This document shows, in pieces, positions 1-7,189 of a stretch of 11,959 nt of DNA; the first letter of the stretch is position 1, and the number at the start of each line of letters is the position of its first letter. Source of the DNA: Thermodesulfobacteriota bacterium (GTDB lineage: Bacteria > Desulfobacterota > Thermodesulfobacteria > Thermodesulfobacteriales > Thermodesulfobacteriaceae). Under the pieces are notes generated by a model, which saw nothing but the letters and a program-made list of their open reading frames with translations, ran no database searches and had not been told where the DNA came from. Location: NCBI GenBank assembly GCA_003641645.1, contig QNAZ01000010.1, forward strand, positions 1 to 11,959, read 5' to 3'. Position numbers and translations under genes: made by a program.

Positions 1-207
1 TTCTTTAACACGTTTTATAAAAGTAATCCCTTCTTTTTTGGTACTTCTAAAATTTAAGTAACCTAATAAGCCCCCAGATAAAAAAGAAATACTCCATATT
101 AAATTTTTACTAAAAAATAAACATAATAAAAAACCTAAAAACACTAATATTAACATAGAAATTTCTATTTTTTTAAAGAAAAGTTCAGGATTATCAAGAT
201 TTACCAT
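1..207 (-). CDS. atpI: ATP synthase subunit I-like membrane protein (5' part, runs off the left edge)
   Basis: Only the first 69 codons are present. The product would be a small inner-membrane protein of the AtpI / ATP synthase subunit I type, which helps assemble the F0 c-ring. The visible part starts MVNLDNPELFFKKIEISM, followed by a hydrophobic segment at about residues 18-31, a short polar turn, and a second hydrophobic, Gly-rich segment at about 34-50 ending GGLLGYLNFR. A basic stretch follows. The GG-LLGxxNF pattern is typical of the family. The ATG lies inside the end of the preceding gene (14-bp overlap). An AGGGA ribosome site sits a few bases upstream, within that gene, which supports both the start and translational coupling. 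The position directly after an AtpZ-like gene agrees with the call. The family is weakly conserved and the 3' part is missing, so the assignment is moderate. Confidence 0.6.
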   Translation of the reverse strand, partial: MVNLDNPELFFKKIEISMLILVFLGFLLCLFFSKNLIWSISFLSGGLLGYLNFRSTKKEGITFIKRVKE

Positions 208-484
208 TTTTCCCTACATCCTTCATTCTTTTTTTACTATACCAAATAAGATTTCTTATTCCACCTGCTGCACCAAAAATAATAAAAACTGTAGTTATCC
301 AAGGAAAATATTTTCCTTTAAATACTTTCTCATCTATCAGCCAACCAACTATAGCACCAGCTATTATAGATGCAATAACTGCAATACCAATACTAAAACT
401 TTCAATTAAAACACTAAATAAAAACTTAAAAGTGCTATCTTTCTTTTCTTTCAATTTAAATGTATTTAAACTGGTTTTTTTCAA
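194..484 (-). CDS. atpZ: AtpZ/AtpI-family F0F1 ATP synthase accessory protein
   Basis: A 96-residue protein with a polar, Lys-rich N-terminus (about 1-20) and two predicted membrane spans at roughly 24-49 and 61-80. The first span ends GAIVGWLIDEKVF. A PW motif opens the second, which ends FGAAGGIRNLIWY. The pattern G-x3-GWLID ... PW ... G-x2-GG-x-RN is the signature of the AtpZ/AtpI family (DUF-type 'F0F1-ATPase subunit'), small proteins encoded next to ATP synthase genes and thought to act in Mg2+ supply or c-ring assembly. The first available start is a TTG at 484; an in-frame stop lies two codons upstream and there is no clear ribosome site, so the exact start is uncertain (another TTG is residue 11). 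The gene ends in tandem stops TGA-TAA and overlaps the following subunit I gene by 14 bp. A 78-bp AT-rich gap without an obvious terminator separates it from the activase gene upstream. Confidence 0.75.
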   Translation of the reverse strand: MKKTSLNTFKLKEKKDSTFKFLFSVLIESFSIGIAVIASIIAGAIVGWLIDEKVFKGKYFPWITTVFIIFGAAGGIRNLIWYSKKRMKDVGKNGKS

Positions 485-562
485 AAATCAACTATCAAAA
501 ATTGGTAAAATTAACCATAATATAGAATATATTTAAAAAATCAGATTTTAATTTTAATTTTT

Positions 563-3500
563 TTAAAATTTTTGTCTCTTGCTATTAAAAAACTCTTTAA
601 CCTGTTCTGCAAAAGCCTCAATTCTCATCTTAGTTCCCAAAGATTTTTGTCCATCACAGGGAACAGTTAAGGTAGGAACCCTTATTCCTTCTCCTTCTTT
701 TATTTTTTTCAGAACAGCAGTTACTACATTTCCTGGCATGCAAGCAAAAGGAATAACATTTATTATACCTGAAGCACCACGATGTAAATATTCCACTGCT
801 TTCCCTACTGAAAGAAGAACTTCTCCTCCTTCAAATTCTGGATGAACATATTTTTTAGTTAAATTCATAAGCTCTTCTACATCCAGATCTTCTGCTGTAT
901 CAAGAACATCTTTAACAAGATTTATAAATTTCTTTTCTTCCCATTTAAGATATTGAGTTTCTATTATATATCTTAGAACTGTTCTAAACCATCCCAATTT
1001 TTTAGCCCATTTTTTGGAAGTATAATTTATAAAATATATCCATTCTGTAACAGGAGGAAGCCATACTTCAAGACCAAGATCCTCTAAAAATCTATATAGA
1101 TTCTCATTAGCAAATTTATTATTTCTAACATAAATTTCTCCAACAACTCCTACCACAGGTCTTTTTTCATCTTTTACAGATACATTTTCAAAAGCTTTCT
1201 TTATTTCCAAAAGTGTTTCTAACATATCTCCTTTTTCTTCTACTGTCTTTTCTATTTTTTGCAGTGATTTTCGATAAAGTTCTTCCACTTCTTTTTTATT
1301 AAGAGCATAAGGTCTTGTTTCTCTAAAAAGTTTGTCAAGAATATCTACTGCTACAATCCCTCTCCATGCAATTTTCATAAAAGATCTTCCTAAGATATCA
1401 AGGTCTTCATAGAATTTCATATCTTGCTGTAAAGAATAAACTGGCATGTTTATACCAAGATCCTTTAGAAGTTTTTTATGAAATCTATTATACTGACCAA
1501 ATCTGCAAGGCCCTCCACTATCAGGCATGAAGAAAATACTTTTATCAGGGTTAAAATTAGGAGAATTAATAAGTTTTAATAAATCACCAGTGGTTAAAAT
1601 AGTAGGATAACATTCTTTTCCAGAGGTAAATTTTCTTCCCAGCTCTAAACTTTCTTCATCTGGTTCAGGTAAAACTTGAGCATTTACTCCACAAGCTCTA
1701 AAAGCTGCAGCAAGAGCTTTAGCATGATCACACATATAGGGAATATATATTGTTCGATTATCTGAAGGATGGGCTTTAATAATTTCAAAAGGTTTAGGAA
1801 TTGGATAATATTTAACTTTATTTTTAATACTATCTACAAAAGCTTCAAGTCTTGTTACTACTCCAGCTTCAGCACTATGTTCATCTACCTCAATTTCAAT
1901 GTAAGGTTTTTCTCCTAATATATCTTTAAAAAAATGCTCAATAAAAGAGTCTGGTCCACATGAAAAATTGGTGAAATATATTGGGAATAAATTTGGAGTT
2001 TCTCTAATAATATGAGCCGCAAGTAAAAATCTCTGTCCATACTCCCAATACATTCCCTCAAGAAAAGAAACATCTTTTACTTCTTCTAAAGGTAACATAT
2101 CTACTGGAAGTCCTACCAATCCAAGTTTTCTTATTTTGTAATGAATACCAAGATTTGCACCTGGATCAAAAGCATTATAAGGTCTTCCAACTATAACTAA
2201 AATTATTTGATCTTTAAATTCTTTTAAAATTTCTTTACCTCTTTGTTTTAACCAATGATGAAAATCTTTTTGAGCTTCTTCTCCAATTTTCCAAGCTTTT
2301 TTAACTTTATCTACAGATTCTTCAAGAAGACAAGCTAAATTTTTGATTTCTTCATTTAAAATTACACCTTTTCTTCCAAGATGTAAGACAGGGGTTAAAA
2401 GATTAGCTCCCAATTCTGAAAATTTAATAGAGGCAGGGCTTATCCAGGGAATACTTTGAACATAAGGACAAACTTTACCTATTTCAAGAGCAGGATGTTC
2501 AGGAGGAAGATCTGTAATCTGAGGTAAAAAGATGTTTTTTACTCCTAATTTCAAAAGAGCATTTATATGTCCTATGGCAATTTTAATAGGAAAACAGGGC
2601 TCAGCAGGTGTTATTTCACATCCTTTTTTGATAATTTGTTTAGATGTAGGGGGAGATAAAACTACTTTATATCCTAACTCTTGGAAAAAAGTAGCAAAAA
2701 GGGGTAACCATTCATAAAATTGCAAAATTCTCGGTATACCTATAACTTTACTTTCCGAAAAATTATCCTCTACAGGTTTAACATAAGATAAAAGTTTTTT
2801 TTCTCTTTCTAAGGTTAAATTTGGTATATATTCAGGAGGCTTTCTATAATCTAATTCATATCTTTCACATCTTCCGCCATAGTAATAAGGTTTTCCTCCT
2901 TCTATACTAACTTGATGAATTTCACATTGATTTGGACATCCTTTACATTCAAAAGATTTAATACTATATTTAACATTAACCAAATCAAATCCTTTAAACC
3001 TACTTTTATCTTTAACTTCTTCTTTTGCTAAAAGAGCAACTCCAATTGCACCTGTAACTTCATGATGAGGTGGAACTATTACTGGTTTTCCAAGAATCTT
3101 TTCAAAAGCAGCAACAACACCTTTATTAAAAGCAACAGCTCCTTGAAAGAAAATTTTATTTCCTATTTTACGATCTTCTACAACTTTATTTAAATAGTTA
3201 TAAACAATGGCATAACAAAGTCCTGCTATAAGGTCTTCCTTAGGTAGTCCCTGTTGCTGATAATGAAGAAGATCAGACTGCATAAACACAGTGCATCTTT
3301 CTCCAAGTTTAAGAGGAGCATCACTTTTAAGTGCTATATCACCAAATTTCTCAATAGGTATTCCTAATTTAACTGCTTGTTCTTGTAAAAAAGAACCTGT
3401 TCCAGCAGCACAGGCTTTATTCATAGCAAAATTGGAAACTGTTCCTTTATCAATATAAATGTATTTAGAATCTTGTCCTCCTATTTCAAAAATAGTATCA

Positions 3501-4750
3501 ATTTCAGGATCAATAAAAAGGGCACCATAGGCTTGAGCTGTAATTTCATTTCTTATTACATCTGCACCTACAAAATCACCAGTTAAATATCTTCCTGAAC
3601 CAGTAACTCCTACACCTTTAACTTCAACTCTAAGTGGTAATTTTTCTCTTAATTCAAGGATTCCCTGTTTAATACTTTCTAAAGGTTTTCCCTGATGAAG
3701 CATATATACTTTAGCAAGAAGATTTCCTTTTTCATCAATGGCAACAAGTTTTGTGCTAACAGACCCTACATCAATTCCTAAATAAATTTTCACTTCTTTT
3801 TGATGTATTTCTAAATAAGTTTTCTTTTTATACTTTTCAGCTAATTTTTTAGATATTTCTAAAGAAACAAAGGGAGTCAAAACCGGATGCCTTGGTGGAT
3901 TAAAGACTCTTTCTTTTAAATAAGCTCTTAAAATTTCAGAACCTTTATACTCAGAAAATGCTTTTCCTTCTAATCCATAAAGTGCAGCTCCAATTGCTCC
4001 CATTATTCTATAGTATTCTGGAATAATTAATTCATCATCTTTAAGTCCAAAAACATCTTTTACAGCCTTTCTTACTCCTAAATTTGCAGCAACTCCTCCT
4101 TGAAATATAAGGGGAGGTAGCACTTCTTTTCCTTTAGCAAGATTACTTTTAAGATTTCTAATAATTGCATAGCATAATCCTGCAATAATTTCTTCATCTG
4201 GAACAGCTGCTTGCTGAAGGTGTATCATATCTGATTTAGCAAATACTGTGCATCTTCCAGCAATTCTTGGAATATTTTTAGCTTTTAAGGCTAAGCGAGA
4301 AAATTCTTCTATAGTATATCCAAGTCTTGCTGCTTGTTGTTCTAAAAAAGAGCCAGTTCCAGCTGCACAAAGAGTATTTAAAGCAAAATCTTCAATTTCA
4401 GGAACTCCCCTTTCATGGGTAATAAAAATTAATTTGGAATCCTCTCCACCTATATCTATAATAGTCTTTACCTGAGGATAAAAGAAGGTTGCAGCTTTAG
4501 CATGTGCCATTACTTCATTTATAAATGCACAACCAAGAATTTGAGATATAGTTTTACCAGCAGTTCCTGTACAGGTTATTCCAGAAAATTCATAGTTAAA
4601 TTCTTTTTCTATTAAAGATAAGAATCTTTCAGCAGTCTCTATAGGTTGTCCATTAGTTTTCTCATATTTCCAAAATAAAATGTTTTTATTTTCATCAAGA
4701 ACAGCTACCTTTGCTGTTCCTGAACCTACATCAAGACCTACATACTTCAT
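563..4750 (-). CDS. Giant acyl-CoA dehydratase activase-like protein (two BadF/HgdC ATPase domains + DUF2229 + HgdB-like region)
   Basis: About 1395 residues, counted from the ATG at 4750. Residues 5-258 and 323-583 are two ASKHA-type ATPase domains of the BadF/BadG/BcrA/HgdC family. Each has a phosphate loop (GLDVGSGTAK at 5-14; GIDVGSVSTK at 325-334), an adenosine/phosphate motif (DIGGEDSK, EIGGQDSK) and two Cys. These are C128/C167 and C447/C486, in CAAGTGSF and RCTVF contexts, 39 residues apart exactly as in HgdC, where a dimer holds one [4Fe-4S]. A linker with four Cys (C602, C605, C609, C628) follows, then a DUF2229-like region (about 669-890) and a C-terminal HgdB-like region (about 995-1380) with GKECYP and GGPCRFGQYN. 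Family members use ATP to drive electrons onto a dehydratase or reductase. The natural substrate cannot be told, and no dehydratase subunits are present here. An upstream in-frame TTG (4765) is possible, but ATG is preferred; neither has a strong ribosome site. Confidence 0.88.
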   Translation of the reverse strand: MKYVGLDVGSGTAKVAVLDENKNILFWKYEKTNGQPIETAERFLSLIEKEFNYEFSGITCTGTAGKTISQILGCAFINEVMAHAKAATFFYPQVKTIIDIGGEDSKLIFITHERGVPEIEDFALNTLCAAGTGSFLEQQAARLGYTIEEFSRLALKAKNIPRIAGRCTVFAKSDMIHLQQAAVPDEEIIAGLCYAIIRNLKSNLAKGKEVLPPLIFQGGVAANLGVRKAVKDVFGLKDDELIIPEYYRIMGAIGAALYGLEGKAFSEYKGSEILRAYLKERVFNPPRHPVLTPFVSLEISKKLAEKYKKKTYLEIHQKEVKIYLGIDVGSVSTKLVAIDEKGNLLAKVYMLHQGKPLESIKQGILELREKLPLRVEVKGVGVTGSGRYLTGDFVGADVIRNEITAQAYGALFIDPEIDTIFEIGGQDSKYIYIDKGTVSNFAMNKACAAGTGSFLQEQAVKLGIPIEKFGDIALKSDAPLKLGERCTVFMQSDLLHYQQQGLPKEDLIAGLCYAIVYNYLNKVVEDRKIGNKIFFQGAVAFNKGVVAAFEKILGKPVIVPPHHEVTGAIGVALLAKEEVKDKSRFKGFDLVNVKYSIKSFECKGCPNQCEIHQVSIEGGKPYYYGGRCERYELDYRKPPEYIPNLTLEREKKLLSYVKPVEDNFSESKVIGIPRILQFYEWLPLFATFFQELGYKVVLSPPTSKQIIKKGCEITPAEPCFPIKIAIGHINALLKLGVKNIFLPQITDLPPEHPALEIGKVCPYVQSIPWISPASIKFSELGANLLTPVLHLGRKGVILNEEIKNLACLLEESVDKVKKAWKIGEEAQKDFHHWLKQRGKEILKEFKDQIILVIVGRPYNAFDPGANLGIHYKIRKLGLVGLPVDMLPLEEVKDVSFLEGMYWEYGQRFLLAAHIIRETPNLFPIYFTNFSCGPDSFIEHFFKDILGEKPYIEIEVDEHSAEAGVVTRLEAFVDSIKNKVKYYPIPKPFEIIKAHPSDNRTIYIPYMCDHAKALAAAFRACGVNAQVLPEPDEESLELGRKFTSGKECYPTILTTGDLLKLINSPNFNPDKSIFFMPDSGGPCRFGQYNRFHKKLLKDLGINMPVYSLQQDMKFYEDLDILGRSFMKIAWRGIVAVDILDKLFRETRPYALNKKEVEELYRKSLQKIEKTVEEKGDMLETLLEIKKAFENVSVKDEKRPVVGVVGEIYVRNNKFANENLYRFLEDLGLEVWLPPVTEWIYFINYTSKKWAKKLGWFRTVLRYIIETQYLKWEEKKFINLVKDVLDTAEDLDVEELMNLTKKYVHPEFEGGEVLLSVGKAVEYLHRGASGIINVIPFACMPGNVVTAVLKKIKEGEGIRVPTLTVPCDGQKSLGTKMRIEAFAEQVKEFFNSKRQKF

Positions 4751-4836
4751 AAAAAATTTTCTCAAGATAAAAAGTAGAATTATTTATAATAAATATTAAT
4801 CAAATTGATAAAATTTTTCAAGCTAAAATAAAATTG

Positions 4837-4866
4837 TTGGCTTGTAAAAATATTTTAAATTATATT
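4837..4866 (+). promoter_or_regulatory. Candidate sigma-70-type promoter for the RlmD-like gene
   Basis: TTGGCT (4837-4842, 4 of 6 to the -35 consensus) is followed after 18 bp by TATATT (4861-4866, 5 of 6). This sits in the 138-bp AT-rich region between the divergent activase and methyltransferase genes. It would give a leader of only about 15 nt before the ATG at 4889, where no Shine-Dalgarno sequence is visible. In DNA this AT-rich such matches arise often by chance. Confidence 0.3.
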
Positions 4867-4888
4867 TTTTAACTATGTTTTTATAACT

Positions 4889-6187
4889 ATGCAAGCAGTT
4901 GTAAAGATCGAAAAGATTATTTTTGGTGGAAATGGTCTTGCCCGTCTTCCAGATGGGAAAGTAGTTTTTATTCCTTATGTGATTCCTGAAGAAGTTTTAC
5001 AAGTAAGAATAGTCAAAGACTATGGAGATTATGCCGAAGCAGAGGTAGAAAAAATTTTGGAAGCATCACCTTATAGGAGAAAAGCACCTTGTTCTTATTA
5101 TGGTATTTGTGGAGGATGTCAACTTCAACATATTGTTTATTCCTATCAGATTAAAATTAAGGAAGAGATACTTTTTGATACATTTAAAAGACTTGGTTGG
5201 AAAGATGAGATTCCTTTAGAAAAAGTAGTTCCATCTTCTAAGGAATTTCATTATAGAAATCGTTTAAGATTTCATGTAGAGAATGATAAATTTAAAATGG
5301 GGTTTGTAAAAAGAAAAACACACGAGGTTTTAAAAATTGAGAGGTGTTTATTAGGAGAAGATATACTTAATAAAGTTATTGCTCAACTTTATAAAAATCC
5401 ATCCTGGATAAAGCTTTCTTATTACAGCAAAAGAATAAAAATTGAAACCTCACCAGAGGAAGGTAAGGTTACTTTAATATTCTGGACATCAGCAGAACCT
5501 TTTAAAGAAGATATAGAAGAATTGCTTAGTATTGAAGAACTAAAGGCAGTTTTTTACTGGATGAGGGGAAGACGTCCTGAGGGTCCTTTTCCTGAGAAGA
5601 GTTCCTATGGAGGAAGAAGAGTATTTAAAAATATAGATAATATTTTTTATTATGTTCAACCTGGGGTATTTGTGCAGGCAAATTGGGATATAAATTGTGC
5701 TATTATGAGAACTGTAAGATCTTTAAATCTTTCTTTTGAGAGAGTTCTTGATCTTCATGCAGGGATGGGAAATTTTCTACTTTCTTTTTTATTTAATAAA
5801 AAAGCTAAAAAATTTTTAGGAGTTGATACAGATTTAAGAGCAATTGAGGATGGACTTTATACAGCAGAAAAAGCTGGTATTGATGGAAGGTTTGATTTGA
5901 GAAACATAAGTGCTATGGAGGCACTTTATAAAGCTGTAAAGGAAGGAGAAAAATTTGATTTAGTTCTTCTTGATCCACCAAGAGGAGGATGTAAAGAGTT
6001 AATGAGACTTTTGCCTGAAGTTGCAGAAAAGTATATTATATACATCTCCTGTGATGTTCCAACTTTAGTAAGAGATTTGTTGATTTTAAAGAAACTTAAT
6101 TACAAACTTATTAAACTTTTTCTTTTTGATATGTTTCCTCAGACTTATCATTTTGAGGTGGTTGCTCTTTTGGAAAAGAAATATTAA
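4889..6187 (+). CDS. rlmD: 23S rRNA (uracil-C5)-methyltransferase, RlmD/TrmA family, with [4Fe-4S] motif
   Basis: Transfers a methyl group from S-adenosylmethionine to C5 of a uridine in RNA. The protein has 432 residues, close to E. coli RlmD. Residues 1-57 form a TRAM RNA-binding domain. C68, C74, C77 (CX5CX2C) and C153 (IERC) match the four ligands of the RlmD [4Fe-4S] cluster. The methyltransferase domain has QPGVFVQAN (257-265), the SAM loop LDLHAGMGNF (287-296), LLDPPRGG (360-367), the catalytic nucleophile C388 in ISCDVPTLVRD, and the likely base E423 in FPQTYHFEVV. Two positions differ from the usual form: HAG replaces YCG in motif I, and SCD replaces SCN around the nucleophile. Whether the target is U1939, U747 or tRNA U54 cannot be decided from sequence. 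Its last 77 bp overlap the convergent TrmJ-like gene. No Shine-Dalgarno sequence is seen before the ATG. Confidence 0.88.
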   Translation: MQAVVKIEKIIFGGNGLARLPDGKVVFIPYVIPEEVLQVRIVKDYGDYAEAEVEKILEASPYRRKAPCSYYGICGGCQLQHIVYSYQIKIKEEILFDTFKRLGWKDEIPLEKVVPSSKEFHYRNRLRFHVENDKFKMGFVKRKTHEVLKIERCLLGEDILNKVIAQLYKNPSWIKLSYYSKRIKIETSPEEGKVTLIFWTSAEPFKEDIEELLSIEELKAVFYWMRGRRPEGPFPEKSSYGGRRVFKNIDNIFYYVQPGVFVQANWDINCAIMRTVRSLNLSFERVLDLHAGMGNFLLSFLFNKKAKKFLGVDTDLRAIEDGLYTAEKAGIDGRFDLRNISAMEALYKAVKEGEKFDLVLLDPPRGGCKELMRLLPEVAEKYIIYISCDVPTLVRDLLILKKLNYKLIKLFLFDMFPQTYHFEVVALLEKKY

Positions 6188-6932
6188 GTTTTTTCCCAAG
6201 TGCCCAGAGAAGCTGTCTGCAGAATCCTTGTATAATTTTTACTTCTTTTGAAGTAAGTTCAAGTCTTGAAAGGAATCTTTTTATATTAGTAAACCACAAA
6301 ATTTTATTATCATGAGGTATATATTCTATTTCTTCTAAAGTTTTTTCAATTATAGCATACATGATATCAAGCTCTTTACGAGTTGCGAGTTGTGGTTTAG
6401 GAATTCTGGGTATACTTGCAGACTGAAAAATCTCGTAAAGAATTATTACTACTGCTTGAGATACATTTAAGGAAGCATTTTCTGTGGTAGGGATAGTAAT
6501 AACACTATCACAATAAGAAAGTTCTTCATTTGAAAGACCGAATCTTTCATTTCCAAAAAGAATAGCAACTTTATTATTTATAGAAAGCTCGCATATATAA
6601 GAAACTAACTCCTTAGGGGTGTGATAGACCATTCTGTGCTTTCCAAGTCTTGCAGTTGTTCCAAATACATAATTAAAGTCCTTTAAAGTAGTTGAAAGAT
6701 CGCGAAAAATTTTCATTTTTTCTAAAATAGGAATGCCGGATTTAGTTGCCATAGCTTTCATTTTTTCTTCTTCTAATGGTTCAGGATTAACAAGGATTAA
6801 ATTAGGAACTCCGAAATTAGCGCAAGCTCTTGCAGTAGACCCTATATTTTCACTATATATTGGATTAACTAATATAACAGTTATATTTGAAAGATTTGCT
6901 TTAACTGGTTCAGCAACAGGACGAACTTGCAT
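6111..6932 (-). CDS. trmJ: TrmJ-like tRNA (Cm32/Um32) 2'-O-methyltransferase, SPOUT (TrmH family, group 1)
   Basis: A 273-residue SPOUT-class RNA 2'-O-ribose methyltransferase. Motif 1 is NPIYSENIGSTARA (about 23-36), with the conserved Asn and Arg. Motif 2 is LFGNERFGLSNEEL (about 125-138). Motif 3 is ITIPTTENASLNVSQAV (about 145-161), which contributes to the knotted SAM site. The order NP-x-N-GSTAR, GxExxGL, IP-x5-SLN-x-SQA is that of TrmJ / TIGR00050 proteins, which methylate position 32 of tRNA anticodon loops; the exact target is inferred. A C-terminal helical domain (about 185-248) follows. The last 25 residues are a polar, Lys/Glu-rich tail that lies wholly within the convergent overlap with the upstream methyltransferase gene, so the tail is probably dispensable. 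An in-frame stop lies five codons upstream of the ATG. The nearest Shine-Dalgarno-like sequence (AGAGGT, 6952-6957) is too far away to serve this ATG directly. Confidence 0.87.
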   Translation of the reverse strand: MQVRPVAEPVKANLSNITVILVNPIYSENIGSTARACANFGVPNLILVNPEPLEEEKMKAMATKSGIPILEKMKIFRDLSTTLKDFNYVFGTTARLGKHRMVYHTPKELVSYICELSINNKVAILFGNERFGLSNEELSYCDSVITIPTTENASLNVSQAVVIILYEIFQSASIPRIPKPQLATRKELDIMYAIIEKTLEEIEYIPHDNKILWFTNIKRFLSRLELTSKEVKIIQGFCRQLLWALGKKLNISFPKEQPPQNDKSEETYQKEKV

Positions 6933-6946
6933 TTGTTTTTCATTCT

Positions 6947-6952
6947 ATTATA
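6947..6952 (-). promoter_or_regulatory. Perfect TATAAT -10-like box upstream of the TrmJ-like gene
   Basis: A consensus TATAAT reads on the minus strand 14 bp upstream of the ATG at 6932. If used, transcription would start only a few bases before the ATG and the mRNA would be nearly leaderless. No good -35 lies at the right distance: TTGAAA is present, but only 11 bp away. The box may therefore be chance in AT-rich DNA. Confidence 0.3.
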
Positions 6953-7048
6953 CCTCTTGACTTTTTCAACTTTTTTCTTTAAAATTACAAAAATTATATT
7001 TAGAATATTTAAATAAGGCAGATTTAATAAAAATTTTTTTTATGAAAC

Positions 7049-7095
7049 TTTATCTAAAGTTATTTAAGATAGATTTTATTGAAATTTTAGATAAA
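7049..7095. repeat. Inverted repeat upstream of the cytochrome operon promoter
   Basis: TTTATCTAAA (7049-7058) is perfectly complementary in reverse to TTTAGATAAA (7086-7095). The left arm can also pair with the closer TTTAAGATA (7063-7071) if one base is bulged. The repeat ends 7 bp before the candidate -35 box of the cytochrome operon, so an operator or activator site is possible. AT-richness makes chance a serious alternative. Confidence 0.35.
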
Positions 7096-7102
7096 AAAAG
7101 TT

Positions 7103-7132
7103 TTGACTTAATATTTTTAAAAATAATACGAT
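7103..7132 (+). promoter_or_regulatory. Candidate promoter of the decaheme cytochrome-barrel operon
   Basis: TTGACT (7103-7108, 5 of 6 to the -35 consensus) is followed after 18 bp by TACGAT (7127-7132, 4 of 6). A TATAAA lies just after but is too distant for this -35. Transcription would start near 7140, giving a leader of about 50 nt before the ATG at 7190. This agrees with the start being 7190 rather than the upstream ATG at 7142. Confidence 0.4.
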
Positions 7133-7176
7133 ATAAATAATATGATTATAATAATTAGAAAATATAGAAAACACCT

Positions 7177-7185
7177 AAGGGAGGG
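7177..7185 (+). promoter_or_regulatory. Strong ribosome binding site that fixes the cytochrome start
   Basis: AAGGGAGGG lies 4 nt before the ATG at 7190. The in-frame ATG at 7142 has no such site and would add 16 residues in front of a normal signal peptide. The start at 7190 is therefore chosen. Confidence 0.85.
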
Positions 7186-7189
7186 AATC

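Noticed and set aside
485..562. Terminator or promoter between the activase gene and atpZ
   Set aside because: The 78 bp are AT-rich with only a 3-bp GGT/ACC pairing and loose TATATT-like boxes, which is not enough to call either.
4751..4765. TTG start five codons upstream of the activase ATG
   Set aside because: No ribosome site for the TTG. From the ATG the first ATPase domain begins as usual, and its Cys positions (128, 167) nearly equal those of HgdC (127, 166).
7142..7189. Earlier ATG that would add 16 residues to the decaheme cytochrome
   Set aside because: No ribosome site, and the extension would precede a normal signal peptide. The ATG at 7190 has AAGGGAGGG 4 nt upstream.
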